Of a DNA stretch of 64,000 bases, positions 7,492-17,298 are shown piece after piece. The DNA comes from Mycolicibacterium sp. HK-90 (GTDB lineage Bacteria; Actinomycetota; Actinomycetes; Mycobacteriales; Mycobacteriaceae). A program made the position numbers and the translations under genes. Where the stretch lies: positions 6,076,001-6,140,000 of the forward strand of contig NZ_CP129613.1 of the NCBI RefSeq assembly GCF_030486405.1, written 5' to 3'. Numbering within the stretch: the first letter of the stretch is position 1; each line of letters begins with the position of its first letter. The notes beneath the pieces were generated by a model, which saw nothing but the letters and a program-made list of their open reading frames with translations, did no database searches and had not been told where the DNA came from.

Positions 7492-8834
7492 GTGAGCAAC
7501 AGATCCACAGCCTTGGCGGCGCTCTGCACAGCGCTCTCCATGGTCGCCGACCAGTCCGTCGCGGTCCAGTCACCGGCCAGCACCAGTGAGGGCACCGAGG
7601 TCTTTTGCGCCGGCCGCAGCGCCTCCGTGCCCACCACCTGGGAAAACGTGGCCTTGGGCATCTTGACCACCTGTGCCTGAACCACTTTCGCATGCCGCGC
7701 CGCCGGGTAGTAACGACGCAGCAGCGCCATCTGCTCGTCGACGATCTCGTCGTTGCTCTTGTGAATCTGCTCGTAGGCGCCGCTGGTGGTCAGGCAGTAC
7801 AGCCAGGCCCGGTCGGTAGTGCGGCCGTGCATGATCTGGCGGTCGAAGACCTCGTCGATCACGCCGGTACCGCCGATGATTCCCTCGAATGCGGACTCGG
7901 TACCCAATGGCCGGTCCAGGTACAGGTTGGTGCTGACGATCGGTGTGTAGCCCAGTTTGTCTGCAGCGGCATAGATTTCGGGATGCTCGGGCAGGTCGTC
8001 GAGCAGCCCGGCGATATTCGAGTTCGGTACCGCACACACCACGGCGTCGGCGGGGATCTCGGTGCCGTCGGCCAGCCGCACCGCGGTGACCTCACCGTTG
8101 TCGATCACGACCTTGCGGGCCACCGCGCGGTAGCGGACATCGACACCGCGCTCCTCGAACACCTTCTGCGCCCCGGAGATGTAGAGCGTGTCGAGGTCGA
8201 CGGTGGGGTAGCCGATGGTGACCGAGGTGCGGTGTTTGATGCCGAGCCGGATGCCGGTGGCCATCACGTTGGCGAACACCTTGGCGGATTCGCGGGCGAC
8301 CGGCTCGGCGGCGATCCCGAGTGCCAGCCAGTCCCAGAGGGCTTCTCGCGCCGGCGCCGGCATGCCCACCCGCTCGAACCACTGTTCCGTGCTCAGATCC
8401 GCCAGGTCGGCCGGCTGATGCAGGGCCTGCCAGCCCAACCGCACGGTGGCGCGGGCGGCCCGCATCCGGTCGGCCCAACCCGCGTCGGGGTGAACCCCGA
8501 ACAGGGTGCGGATCGCCCCGGCACCAGTGGTCTGCATGGTCACCTTGCGCCCGTCGGGCCAGCGCAGCGTGGAGCTCTTGGGAAACTCGATGAACTGCCG
8601 GGTACCCACACTGGCGAGGTAGCGCCACAGGTGCTCATACCCGCTGGCGACCACGTGCTGGCCATTGTCGGGTGTGTCGTCGGCGATCTCGGCGCGCATC
8701 GCATGGGTGCGCCCACCGAGTCGGCCACGACGTTCCAGCAGGGTGACGTTCTTGCCCGCTTCGCTCAGCCACACCGCGGCGGCCAGGCCGGCCAGCCCGC
8801 CGCCGATCACCACATACTGCCGGTCGTCGCCCAT
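7488..8834 (-). CDS. FAD-dependent amine oxidase/desaturase-like enzyme (HpnE-like)
   Basis: 448 residues. Dinucleotide-binding VVIGGGLAGLAAAVWLSEAG at the N-terminus, then GGR (LGGRTHAM), DNGQHVVASGYE, and a C-terminal FAD motif LVLAGDWTATDWSATMESAV. The DNGQH and GDWTAT...ATMESA motifs match hydroxysqualene dehydroxylase HpnE and the carotenoid/squalene desaturase group of flavoproteins. The other HpnC/D genes are not nearby, so the substrate may be a different isoprenoid or lipid. No signal peptide. It is the first gene of a two-gene operon with tetR and lies 17 bases downstream of an operator. It is divergent from an MFS exporter. Confidence 0.82.
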   Translation of the reverse strand: MGDDRQYVVIGGGLAGLAAAVWLSEAGKNVTLLERRGRLGGRTHAMRAEIADDTPDNGQHVVASGYEHLWRYLASVGTRQFIEFPKSSTLRWPDGRKVTMQTTGAGAIRTLFGVHPDAGWADRMRAARATVRLGWQALHQPADLADLSTEQWFERVGMPAPAREALWDWLALGIAAEPVARESAKVFANVMATGIRLGIKHRTSVTIGYPTVDLDTLYISGAQKVFEERGVDVRYRAVARKVVIDNGEVTAVRLADGTEIPADAVVCAVPNSNIAGLLDDLPEHPEIYAAADKLGYTPIVSTNLYLDRPLGTESAFEGIIGGTGVIDEVFDRQIMHGRTTDRAWLYCLTTSGAYEQIHKSNDEIVDEQMALLRRYYPAARHAKVVQAQVVKMPKATFSQVVGTEALRPAQKTSVPSLVLAGDWTATDWSATMESAVQSAAKAVDLLLT

Positions 8835-8850
8835 GCGTCACCCCTCCGAC

Positions 8851-8883
8851 CCGACCTAACTTACAGATTGCAAGTTAAGTCGG
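8851..8883. promoter_or_regulatory. 33-bp operator of the flavoenzyme-tetR operon
   Basis: Inverted repeat with 15-base arms (CCGACCTAACTTACA at 8851-8865 and TGCAAGTTAAGTCGG at 8869-8883), 13 of 15 positions matching around a 3-base spacer. It sits 17-49 bases upstream of the flavoenzyme start, between that gene and the MFS gene at 8966. Size and symmetry fit a TetR dimer site; the regulator encoded at 6898-7491 is the obvious candidate. Confidence 0.75.
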
Positions 8884-8952
8884 GCCCACCCGGTGCGTCA
8901 ACCCCCGACCGCATCGTCCGTTTTCCGCCAGCGTCGGCCGCCCGCGTGCTCA

Positions 8953-8958
8953 TAGCGT
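8953..8958 (+). promoter_or_regulatory. leaderless -10 box of the MFS gene
   Basis: TAGCGT followed by seven bases (CGCCGTC) and ATG 8966, without a Shine-Dalgarno sequence. Confidence 0.55.
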
Positions 8959-8965
8959 CGCCGTC

Positions 8966-10207
8966 ATGACATTGGATTCAGCACCGGCCACTCACGCCTC
9001 GGTCCTGCGTGGAACGACCGTGTGGTTCATGGCACTCGCCGCCGCGCTCGGCACCGCCAGCATCTACCCATTGCAACCGGCGATCGCGGATGTCGCTGGA
9101 AACCTTGACGTTTCGGTGACAACGACGGGATTCGCACTCGCCTTCGGACCCGTCGGCTATCTGGTGGGCCTGGCGGTACTGGTACCGCTCGTCGATCGAT
9201 TTCCACCCCGGTGCGTCTTGGCGGCGCAGTTCTGCGTGCTGGCAATGGCACTGGCCGCCAACGCCATTGCCGGCACCACGTGGCTGCTGGGCCTCGCCGT
9301 GGGCATCATCGGGGCCGCATCCACCGTCGGTGCGCAGCTGAGTTCGGTCGCGGCACGCTTCGCGCACCCGCGGCGTCGCGCCACCGTGCTGGGCATCGTG
9401 ACCGCCGGGATATCGGCCGGCATCATCGGCGGCCGGCTCATCGGCGGATGGCTGACGGATGTGTTCGGCTGGCGGGGAGCACTTCTCGTCTTCGCCATCG
9501 GGTGCCTCGGCCTCGCGGCAGTCTCCCTGTCGGTGCTGCCCACCACCCGCGCCAGCATCACCACCGGATATCTCGCCACGCTGCGCGGTATGCCCGGCCT
9601 CTTCGGCCGGTTCCGGACGCTTCGGCTCGCGGCCGGCCGCGGGGCCCTCTGGTTCTTCTCGTTCTGTGCCGTGTGGTCGGGTCTTGCCGTTGCCCTGGCA
9701 CAGCCTCCGTTCTCGTATTCAGCCGAGCAGATCGGCCTTTTCGCGATCGCGGGCTTATCGGGGATCGTCGCGACGCGCATTGCCGGGGCCTGGACCGACC
9801 GGGTCGGCGCCCGAACCGTGATCATCGTCGGACTGGTTGTCGCCGCCCTCGCCGCGGCGGTGCTCGCCGCATGGCTGTCGAACACGGCCATCACATTGCT
9901 CTGCCTGGCGCTTTTCGACGCGGGGCTGTTCGCCGCGCAGGTCGCCAATCAGAGCACGGTGCTGGCGATCGACCCCGCCGCGCCCGCGCAGTTCAACGGC
10001 GCATACATGGTGGTCTACTTCATCGGCGGCAGCCTGGGCACCGCCTTCGGGGCGGCCGCGGTGGAGTGGTTCGGCTGGCCCGCGACGGCGGCGGTCACCG
10101 CCGCGGTGATCGCGGTGGCACTGGTGATCACCGCAGCGGTGAGCACCCCTTCGACGCCCGCTGAGCCGCGGCCAACAGCTCGTCGCGAAACTGTGGATGA
10201 GCGATAG
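8966..10207 (+). CDS. major facilitator superfamily transporter
   Basis: 413 residues with about 12 hydrophobic segments and a central basic loop, the layout of drug/sugar-efflux MFS proteins. The loop after TM2 is LVPLVDRFPPRCVL, a degenerate version of the usual GxLaDrxGrr motif A, repeated more typically as AGAWTDRVGARTV in the second half. Substrate unknown. The gene is divergent from the flavoenzyme-tetR operon and close to its operator, so it may share that regulator and export the inducer. Its last 80 bases overlap, antisense, the 3' end of the CoA-transferase gene, an unusually long convergent overlap. Confidence 0.88.
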   Translation: MTLDSAPATHASVLRGTTVWFMALAAALGTASIYPLQPAIADVAGNLDVSVTTTGFALAFGPVGYLVGLAVLVPLVDRFPPRCVLAAQFCVLAMALAANAIAGTTWLLGLAVGIIGAASTVGAQLSSVAARFAHPRRRATVLGIVTAGISAGIIGGRLIGGWLTDVFGWRGALLVFAIGCLGLAAVSLSVLPTTRASITTGYLATLRGMPGLFGRFRTLRLAAGRGALWFFSFCAVWSGLAVALAQPPFSYSAEQIGLFAIAGLSGIVATRIAGAWTDRVGARTVIIVGLVVAALAAAVLAAWLSNTAITLLCLALFDAGLFAAQVANQSTVLAIDPAAPAQFNGAYMVVYFIGGSLGTAFGAAAVEWFGWPATAAVTAAVIAVALVITAAVSTPSTPAEPRPTARRETVDER

Positions 10208-11441
10208 CGGCCAGCGCCTCGCCGCGCTCCCGAACCGTCTTGCCCTCCAATTCGGCTGCGCCGTACTCGGTGACGATCACGTCGACCTGGTGGCGCGGGG
10301 TCGTGATCACCGCACCCGGCCCGAACCACGGCACGATCCGCGACTGGCACACGCCGTCCTTCTCGAACGTCGAGGGCAGGCAGATCAATGAACGGTCCGA
10401 CAGCTCGAGCCCGACGCCGGCGACGAAGTCCTCGGCGCCGCCGACGCCGCTGAACTGATCACCGCCGATCGTGTCGGCGACCACCTGGCCTTGGATGTCG
10501 ACCCCGAGTGCTCCGTTGATGGTCACCATGTCGTTGTTGGCGCCGATCACCTCGGGTGCGTTGACGACCTCAACCGGCAGGAACGACACGTCCTCGTTGC
10601 CGTCCAGCCACCCATAGAGCTCGGCCGAACCGAACGCGAACGTCGTCACGCTCACGCCGTCGTACAGACCTTTGCGAGCGTTGGTGACCTTTCCGGCGCG
10701 GTGCAGCTGCATGCAGCCGTCGGTGAACATCTCGCTGTGCAGCCCGTAATCACCGCCGTCCCCCTCGGCGAGCAGAGTCGCGATCTGACTGGGAATCGAG
10801 CCGATGCCGGTCTGCAGCGTGGCGCCCGACGGGATGTACTCGACGGCGTGCCGCGCGATCTCCCGGTCGACGTCGGTGGGCGCCGCGCCGGGCAGTGCGA
10901 GCGGTGCGTCGGCCGAGTGTACGAGGACGTCGATCTCGTCGACGTGCAGTGCGTGCCGGAAATCGCCGAGCCCGAACGTTCGCGGATAGGCGTCCGACAC
11001 CTCGACGACGAGCAGCCGCTGCGGATCGGCGCCCGCGCGGCGCAACTCCCCGACCGTGGCGCCCGCGTGCAACGACAGCGAGCACCAGCCGTCGGCATCG
11101 GGCGGCGTCGCGACCGTCGTCATCACCCGCGGGGCCTGGCGTTCGAGCAGCGGGGCGAACCGGCGGAAGTCCGCGGGAGCGAATTCGACGTCGGCACCCA
11201 TATCCCGCAGAATCCGCTCGAACGGACCGTAGAAGCCGGACAGGTACCGGACGTTCGGGCGGGTGAACAGTTCGGTGCCGACGCCGAGCAGGGCACCGTA
11301 GACGCGCAGCTGCGTCCAGTCCTCGCGCTCGCCGAGGGCACGCAGGAGCGCCGGCGGCTGGCCGGGCCCCAGTGGGATCCCGAGCGTGTCGGCGGGCGCC
11401 AGACGCGCGGCGGCCTGTTCGGCGGTGAGCTCTTCCGGCAT
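10128..11441 (-). CDS. acetyl-CoA hydrolase / CoA-transferase family protein
   Basis: 437 residues from ATG 11441, which has GGGAGAG nine bases upstream; a longer frame from GTG 11477 starts inside a palindrome and is rejected. It has the family I CoA-transferase fold of the 4-hydroxybutyrate/butyryl-CoA:acetate type, with the catalytic-glutamate region LHSEMFTDG and the glycine motif FSGVGGAEDFVAG. It transfers CoA between a short acyl-CoA and a carboxylate, or hydrolyses acetyl-CoA, in the cytosol. The acyl substrate cannot be read from the sequence. Control through the 16-bp palindrome at 11467-11482 is likely. Its 3' end overlaps the MFS gene by 80 bases. Confidence 0.87.
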   Translation of the reverse strand: MPEELTAEQAAARLAPADTLGIPLGPGQPPALLRALGEREDWTQLRVYGALLGVGTELFTRPNVRYLSGFYGPFERILRDMGADVEFAPADFRRFAPLLERQAPRVMTTVATPPDADGWCSLSLHAGATVGELRRAGADPQRLLVVEVSDAYPRTFGLGDFRHALHVDEIDVLVHSADAPLALPGAAPTDVDREIARHAVEYIPSGATLQTGIGSIPSQIATLLAEGDGGDYGLHSEMFTDGCMQLHRAGKVTNARKGLYDGVSVTTFAFGSAELYGWLDGNEDVSFLPVEVVNAPEVIGANNDMVTINGALGVDIQGQVVADTIGGDQFSGVGGAEDFVAGVGLELSDRSLICLPSTFEKDGVCQSRIVPWFGPGAVITTPRHQVDVIVTEYGAAELEGKTVRERGEALAAIAHPQFRDELLAAAQRASKGCSPLR

Positions 11442-11466
11442 GGCGTCACTCTCCCGCGAGCGACCA

Positions 11467-11482
11467 CATTTGTACACAAATG
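11467..11482. promoter_or_regulatory. palindromic operator upstream of the CoA-transferase gene
   Basis: CATTTGTACACAAATG: perfect 7-base arms (CATTTGT/ACAAATG) around a 2-base spacer, 26-41 bases upstream of ATG 11441. AT-rich symmetry in very GC-rich DNA marks it as a regulator site; no adjacent regulator gene is present. Confidence 0.6.
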
Positions 11483-11524
11483 GGCGGCGTGTCGCGAGCA
11501 GACACGGTCGCTCGCGGTGCGGGC

Positions 11525-12778
<1,254 letters not shown>

Positions 12779-12823
12779 TCAACCGGATGCGCGTCCGATT
12801 TCCGTCATGGGGGCGGACACGAC

Positions 12824-12829
12824 CATACT
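12824..12829 (+). promoter_or_regulatory. candidate leaderless -10 box of the lipoprotein gene
   Basis: CATACT followed by six bases (GCGGAC) and GTG 12836. The box lacks the first T of TANNNT, but the spacing equals that of the better boxes here, and the same CATACT + 6 + GTG occurs before the gene at 62597. Confidence 0.4.
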
Positions 12830-12835
12830 GCGGAC

Positions 12836-13285
12836 GTGAATTTGGTCATGAGCCGCGGAATCGTCGTCGCCACCGGATGTGCAGTGTTTCTGGCCGCAGT
12901 CGCCGGATGCTCCTCGCAGGAATCGGGTTCGTCAGGAAAGTCCGGCGAGGGCCGGGTGACCTTCGGCCCCAACGACGCCGGTCCGGTCACCAGCGTCAGC
13001 TGCGAGACCAAGGACGGGCTGACCACCATCAACGTCGAAGGCAACATGCCCACCTCGGTAGTGCTGACCGAGGGCGAGGCCCCGGTGGTGCAGGCGGTGA
13101 ACATCGGCGACGTGAACGGCGAGGGCGCGTCGCTGACCTACCTCTCCGGCCTGTCGAGTGCTCCGGTCGTCGCCGCGCGCGACGGCAAGGGCTACACCAT
13201 CACCGGCAACGGCATGGGCATCGACCCGAACGAACCGGGCACGCCCGTGGACATGCCGTTCGACATCGCTGTCACCTGCCCCTAG
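12836..13285 (+). CDS. LpqH-family lipoprotein (first copy)
   Basis: 149 residues from GTG 12836 (or 145 from ATG 12848). Signal peptide with lipobox LAAVAGC, Ser/Gly-rich linker, then a compact domain holding two conserved Cys (TSVSCETKDG and the C-terminal VTCP) and GYTITGNG near the end, which are features of the mycobacterial 19 kDa antigen LpqH family. The mature protein should be lipid-anchored on the outer face of the membrane or released to the envelope. In mycobacteria LpqH is a TLR2 agonist; a biochemical role is not established. A paralogue follows at 13602, separated by a terminator. Confidence 0.85.
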   Translation: MNLVMSRGIVVATGCAVFLAAVAGCSSQESGSSGKSGEGRVTFGPNDAGPVTSVSCETKDGLTTINVEGNMPTSVVLTEGEAPVVQAVNIGDVNGEGASLTYLSGLSSAPVVAARDGKGYTITGNGMGIDPNEPGTPVDMPFDIAVTCP

Positions 13286-13320
13286 CCCACCCGGGGGTCA
13301 TTGCTCACGCAATCACAGCT

Positions 13321-13365
13321 AACGACCGGCATCAGGCGGGCTCACCCGCCCCGATGCCGGTCGTT
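13321..13365. terminator. strong hairpin terminator between the two LpqH-like genes
   Basis: 13-base perfect stem (AACGACCGGCATC / GATGCCGGTCGTT) with an inner GGCGGG/CCCGCC stem, 36 bases after the first lipoprotein gene. No uridine run, which is common for mycobacterial terminators. The rest of the 316-base gap (13286-13601) carries no gene and presumably holds the lpqH promoter. Confidence 0.65.
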
Positions 13366-13601
13366 CGTCTCCACGCAGGCGCGGTTGGGACTGTAATGCG
13401 TTGACGGCCACAAGAATTCGGTCCAACGAGGACGCCGACCGGGGCTGCCGGCCCGCCGGGGCCAGTTGGGCCCGCACGGCCGCCGTCCAGATCAGGACAG
13501 GCAATTCGCCCAATCCCGTACCCACGACCTGCACGAACCCCATACTTCTGGCTGACAGTCCGCCACTCATGACGGGCTGCACAACGGTGAGGAGAGCAGT
13601 G

Positions 13602-14102
13602 GTGAAGCGTGAGTTCCTGGTAGCCGTCGGCGGCGCCGCGATCGTCGTCGCAGGCCTGTCCGGCTGTTCGTCGAACGAGAACAAAGACACGTCCGGCGAC
13701 ACAACGGCCACCGCATCGGCGACCGCAACCGCCTCGGTCGAGGCCGGCGACGCCACCGCGACCACCGGCACGGGCACCGCCCGGGTCGTCATCGACGGCA
13801 AGGAACACAAGGTCGACGGCACGGTCGTGTGCGCCACGGTCGCAGGCAATGTCAGCCTCACCGTCGGCCAGGGCCTCACCGGGGTCAGCGCCACCCTCAG
13901 CGAGGGTGACACTCCGTCAGTGACCGCCCTGGCACTGGGCAACATCGACGGCGTCAGCCTCGGCTACACCCCCGGTGTTCCCGGCGGCAGCGCCGAGGCC
14001 ACCAAGGACGGCAACAAGTACACGATCAAGGGCGACGCCACCGGGGTGGACGGGATGAACCCGGTGACCAAGCCGTTCGAGCTCGAAGTGACCTGCCCCT
14101 AG
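13602..14102 (+). CDS. lpqH: 19 kDa lipoprotein antigen LpqH
   Basis: 166 residues from GTG 13602; GGAGAG at 13591-13596 gives the right spacing, while GTG 13599 is too close. Signal peptide with lipobox VAGLSGC, then a Thr/Ala/Ser-rich linker (TATASATATASVEAGD) of the kind glycosylated in Mtb LpqH, then the folded domain with VVIDGKEHKVDGTVVC and the C-terminal ELEVTCP. Length and all landmarks match Rv3763. Exported and lipid-anchored, a major surface antigen. It lies about 19 kb from the alkyl sulfatase gene, whereas in M. tuberculosis the two are adjacent, so the region has been rearranged. A terminator follows directly. Confidence 0.9.
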   Translation: MKREFLVAVGGAAIVVAGLSGCSSNENKDTSGDTTATASATATASVEAGDATATTGTGTARVVIDGKEHKVDGTVVCATVAGNVSLTVGQGLTGVSATLSEGDTPSVTALALGNIDGVSLGYTPGVPGGSAEATKDGNKYTIKGDATGVDGMNPVTKPFELEVTCP

Positions 14103-14115
14103 CAAATCCCGATGA

Positions 14116-14147
14116 GTGTGGGCCCGGACGGACACCCGGGCCCACGC
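14116..14147 (+). terminator. lpqH terminator
   Basis: GTGGGCCCGG (14118-14127) pairs with CCGGGCCCAC (14136-14145), extended by a wobble and a G-C pair, loop of eight; followed by TCCCTTTCCC. It begins 13 bases after the lpqH stop codon. Confidence 0.7.
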
Positions 14148-14190
14148 TCCCTTTCCCACCCCTGGTGTCCAGCCGATCCCGAGGAGCATC

Positions 14191-15498
14191 GTGGCCACTC
14201 ACCGCACACACCGGCGCCCATCTGCTGTCACGGTCGCCGGTGCTGCCGCCGGCCTGACCGCGGTGCTCACCTTCGGCCAGATCACCGATGCGATCGCCGC
14301 CACCCTGCCCGGCAACGATGCCGTGGTCGCGATCGGCGGTGCGCAGAATCCCACCAGCGACCGGGTCGACGACAAGTTCGGCGGCGAGTACGTGCCCTAC
14401 AACGGCGAGTTCGTCGGCGTGGAGGACGACCGTTACTTCGGCGTCGCGTACCCGGCCGAGGTGCCGGTCGACGACAGTGTGGCCGAGGGACGCGCGCCGC
14501 TGATCGCGACGATGACATCCACCCGGGACACCGTCGGCCCGGCCGGGACGATCTACATCGTCAGCTACTCCGAGGGCACCATCGTCGCCGAGAAGTACAA
14601 GCGTGAACTCAGCGCCGAAACCGTCCCGGACCCCGGGGCCGTCCAGTTCGTCTACATCGCGGCACCGACGGTCCCGAACGGCGGCATCTACGCCCGCTTC
14701 CCGAATCTGCGTCTGCCGGGGTTCACCAGCACCGGCGCCGCCGCACCGTCGCCGTACGACGAAACGTTCATCACCATCGAGTACGACCCGGTCGGCGATT
14801 TCCCGGCGTACGCCAATCCGCTGTCGCTGGCCAATGCCGCCGCCGGATTCTTTTACCTGCACGGTGACCCGACGCCCGACGCCGCCAACCTCAACACCGA
14901 TGCCATCCTGGTGCACACGGTGGAAAAGCCCGGCGAAGGTACGGACACCTACATCCTGGTCAGAACCGAGCACCTGCCACTGCTGCAGCCGTTCCGCGAC
15001 ATGTCGACGGCCTTGAACACCGTCGCGTTCACCGAACCGGTGCTCGGCGCGATCGAGCCGACCCTGAAACTCGTCGTCGACATGGGCTACACCGATCGGG
15101 ACTATTCGCAGGCCGACACGCCCACCCGGTTCTCGTTGATCACCCCGCCGAAGCGCATCGTGGAGACCATCCAGCAGCTGCCCGACGCACTGCAACAGGG
15201 CGCCGACAACGTCACCGGCGGATTGCCCTCCACCACTTCGGAATCCGAGGTACCGAACTCCGACAAGACGGACGTCGACAAGCAGACCGTGACCCGCGAG
15301 CGCACACCGAAGGCCGTCGAGCCGACCGACGCGAGAGACGTGGCCAAGCGGCCGACCAAGCGCGCCCCCACACAACGGCGGGACGAGGTCCGCAGCACCG
15401 TCTCGGACCTGGCGAAGAACGTCAGGGACTCGTTCAAGCCGAAGCCGAAGCGCGAGCGGGAGACCAAACCCGAGTCGGCGACCAGCGAGGCCGCCTAG
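14191..15498 (+). CDS. PE-PPE domain serine hydrolase (PE and PPE parts absent)
   Basis: 435 residues from GTG 14191, which has GAGGAG just upstream; the frame extends further 5' without a good start. An N-terminal hydrophobic segment (VTVAGAAAGLTAVLTFGQITDAIAA, cited in part) is a signal peptide or anchor. The core is the alpha/beta-hydrolase 'PE-PPE' domain with nucleophile motif SYSEG (YIVSYSEGTIVAEKY). No PE or PPE secretion domain precedes it, so it probably leaves by Sec. The last 100 residues are highly charged, Lys/Arg/Pro-rich and probably disordered (KPKPKRERETKPES). Related proteins cleave short-chain esters; a natural substrate is unknown. Confidence 0.85.
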   Translation: MATHRTHRRPSAVTVAGAAAGLTAVLTFGQITDAIAATLPGNDAVVAIGGAQNPTSDRVDDKFGGEYVPYNGEFVGVEDDRYFGVAYPAEVPVDDSVAEGRAPLIATMTSTRDTVGPAGTIYIVSYSEGTIVAEKYKRELSAETVPDPGAVQFVYIAAPTVPNGGIYARFPNLRLPGFTSTGAAAPSPYDETFITIEYDPVGDFPAYANPLSLANAAAGFFYLHGDPTPDAANLNTDAILVHTVEKPGEGTDTYILVRTEHLPLLQPFRDMSTALNTVAFTEPVLGAIEPTLKLVVDMGYTDRDYSQADTPTRFSLITPPKRIVETIQQLPDALQQGADNVTGGLPSTTSESEVPNSDKTDVDKQTVTRERTPKAVEPTDARDVAKRPTKRAPTQRRDEVRSTVSDLAKNVRDSFKPKPKRERETKPESATSEAA

Positions 15499-15519
15499 AT
15501 CCGATGGCATGCTGGGGGC

Positions 15520-17298
15520 ATGCATCGACGGCACAGTACGGCCATCGTCTGGTTCCTGCTGGTCGGCCTGTTTCTCCCGATCGTGGGATGCTCCTCGTCC
15601 CCGGACCCGGCTGACCGATTCGCCGCCTTCGCCGACGCCTTGCAGCGCAAGGACGCTGCCGCCGCGGCCGCACAGACCACCGACCCGGGGGCGGCCGAAG
15701 CGGCCATCACCTCGATGTTCGACGGGATGGGCGAGGCCGCCGCGGTCAAGGTCAGCGCCGCACCGGAGGACGGTGACGATGCCGGCGCGACCCTGAAGTA
15801 CCAGTGGTCGTGGGGCGAGGGCCGCGAATTCGGCTATGACACCACCGGCACCGCGGCCAAGACCGGCGACGACTGGCTGATCACCTGGGCGCCGGCGCTG
15901 CTGCACCGAGACCTGCAGGACGGCTTGAAGTTTCAGTACAGCACCGACAGTGACCTGCAGACCCCGGTGCTCGACCGGACCGGCCAGCCGCTGATGACCT
16001 GGCAGACCGTTGGGGTGATCACCCTGGAGCGCGCCCACCTCGATTCCGCGGCGCCGCTGGCGGCAGTGCTGAATCCGTTCGACGCCACCACCACCCCGGA
16101 ATCGATCGGCGCGCAGTTCGCCTCGAACACCGATGATCGGGTGACGGTGATGAAGCTGCGCGAGGACGACCTCGCGGGAGTACGCGACCAACTGGCCCAG
16201 ATCCCCGGCGTCACCGTGGCCGAGCAGGGCGACCTGCTGACCGCCGACCGGGCGTTGTCCTCGCCGGCCATCGGCGGGCTGTCCCAGCTGTGGCACGACC
16301 GGATCACCAAGGCCGCCGGGTGGTCGGTCTACCTCGTCGACGGGGACGGCGCTGCCGCCCAGCGGCTTTCCGCACAACCGCCGGCACCGACCGACCCGCT
16401 GCGCACGACACTGGACCTCCGGATGCAGCTGGCCGCTCAGCAGGCGGTGGCCCAGGAGCCCCGTCCCGCCGTGGTGGTCGCGATCTCCGGGACGACAGGC
16501 GGCATCCTGGCCGCCGCTCAGAACGCGGCAGCCGATCCGCAAGGGGCCATAGCGTTTTCGGGACTCTATCCGCCCGGCTCGACGTTCAAGACCATCACCA
16601 CCGCCGCCGCGCTGGAGGCCGGTCTGGCCACCCCGGACACCCCGGTGGCCTGCCCGGGCCGGTTGACCATCGAGAACCGCACCATCCCGAACGACGACGA
16701 CTTCGACCTCGGGACCGTGCCGTTGACGTCGGCGTTCTCCCATTCCTGCAACACCAGCATGGCCGCGCTGTCCGACAAGCTGCCCGCCGAAGCGCTCACC
16801 GACACCGCCCGCGCGTTCGGCATCGGGGTGGACTTCACCATTCCGGGGCTCACCACGGTGACCGGCCGGGTTCCCCCGGCGGACACCGCTGCCCTGCGGG
16901 TCGAGAACGGTATCGGACAGGGGACCGTGACGGTCAGCCCGTTCGGCCTCGCGGTCGCCGAGGCCAGCCTGGCTCGCGGTTCGACCATCCTGCCCAGCTT
17001 GGTCGACGGGGAGAAGGTGACCGCCGATACCGCGTCGGAGACGTTGTCCCCCAACATCACCGGCGCGCTGCGGGACATGATGCGCAAGACCGTGACCGAG
17101 GGCACCGCCACCCAGTTGAGCGATATTCCCGATCTGGGCGGCAAGACCGGCACCGCCGAATACGGCGACAACACGCACTCGCACGGGTGGTTCGCCGGGA
17201 TCGCCGGAGACATCGCGTTCGCCACCCTGGTCGTGGGCGGCGACTCGTCGGCCCCCGCGGTGAAGATCTCGGGCGATTTCCTGCGGGCTGCCCGCTAG
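15520..17298 (+). CDS. penicillin-binding lipoprotein, transpeptidase (Rv2864c-like)
   Basis: 592 residues. Lipobox PIVGC (Cys24), NTF2-like MecA_N domain (about 28-135), a dimerisation/linker region, then a class B transpeptidase domain with SxxK = STFK (354-357), SxN = SCN (409-411) and KTG = KTGTAE (542-547), all intact. It should cross-link peptidoglycan stem peptides in the periplasm. Organisation and size match the mycobacterial PBP-lipo family (Mtb Rv2864c, from memory), important for polar growth in some species. The start ATG 15520 is preceded by a GGGGG tract. The stop codon shares the tetranucleotide CTAG with the stop of the convergent reactivase gene (17295-17298). Confidence 0.92.
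   Translation: MHRRHSTAIVWFLLVGLFLPIVGCSSSPDPADRFAAFADALQRKDAAAAAAQTTDPGAAEAAITSMFDGMGEAAAVKVSAAPEDGDDAGATLKYQWSWGEGREFGYDTTGTAAKTGDDWLITWAPALLHRDLQDGLKFQYSTDSDLQTPVLDRTGQPLMTWQTVGVITLERAHLDSAAPLAAVLNPFDATTTPESIGAQFASNTDDRVTVMKLREDDLAGVRDQLAQIPGVTVAEQGDLLTADRALSSPAIGGLSQLWHDRITKAAGWSVYLVDGDGAAAQRLSAQPPAPTDPLRTTLDLRMQLAAQQAVAQEPRPAVVVAISGTTGGILAAAQNAAADPQGAIAFSGLYPPGSTFKTITTAAALEAGLATPDTPVACPGRLTIENRTIPNDDDFDLGTVPLTSAFSHSCNTSMAALSDKLPAEALTDTARAFGIGVDFTIPGLTTVTGRVPPADTAALRVENGIGQGTVTVSPFGLAVAEASLARGSTILPSLVDGEKVTADTASETLSPNITGALRDMMRKTVTEGTATQLSDIPDLGGKTGTAEYGDNTHSHGWFAGIAGDIAFATLVVGGDSSAPAVKISGDFLRAAR

Noticed and set aside
17295..17298. Shared CTAG stop tetranucleotide as a possible regulatory site (also at 45624-45627)
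   Set aside because: CTAG is simply the result of two convergent TAG stops overlapping.
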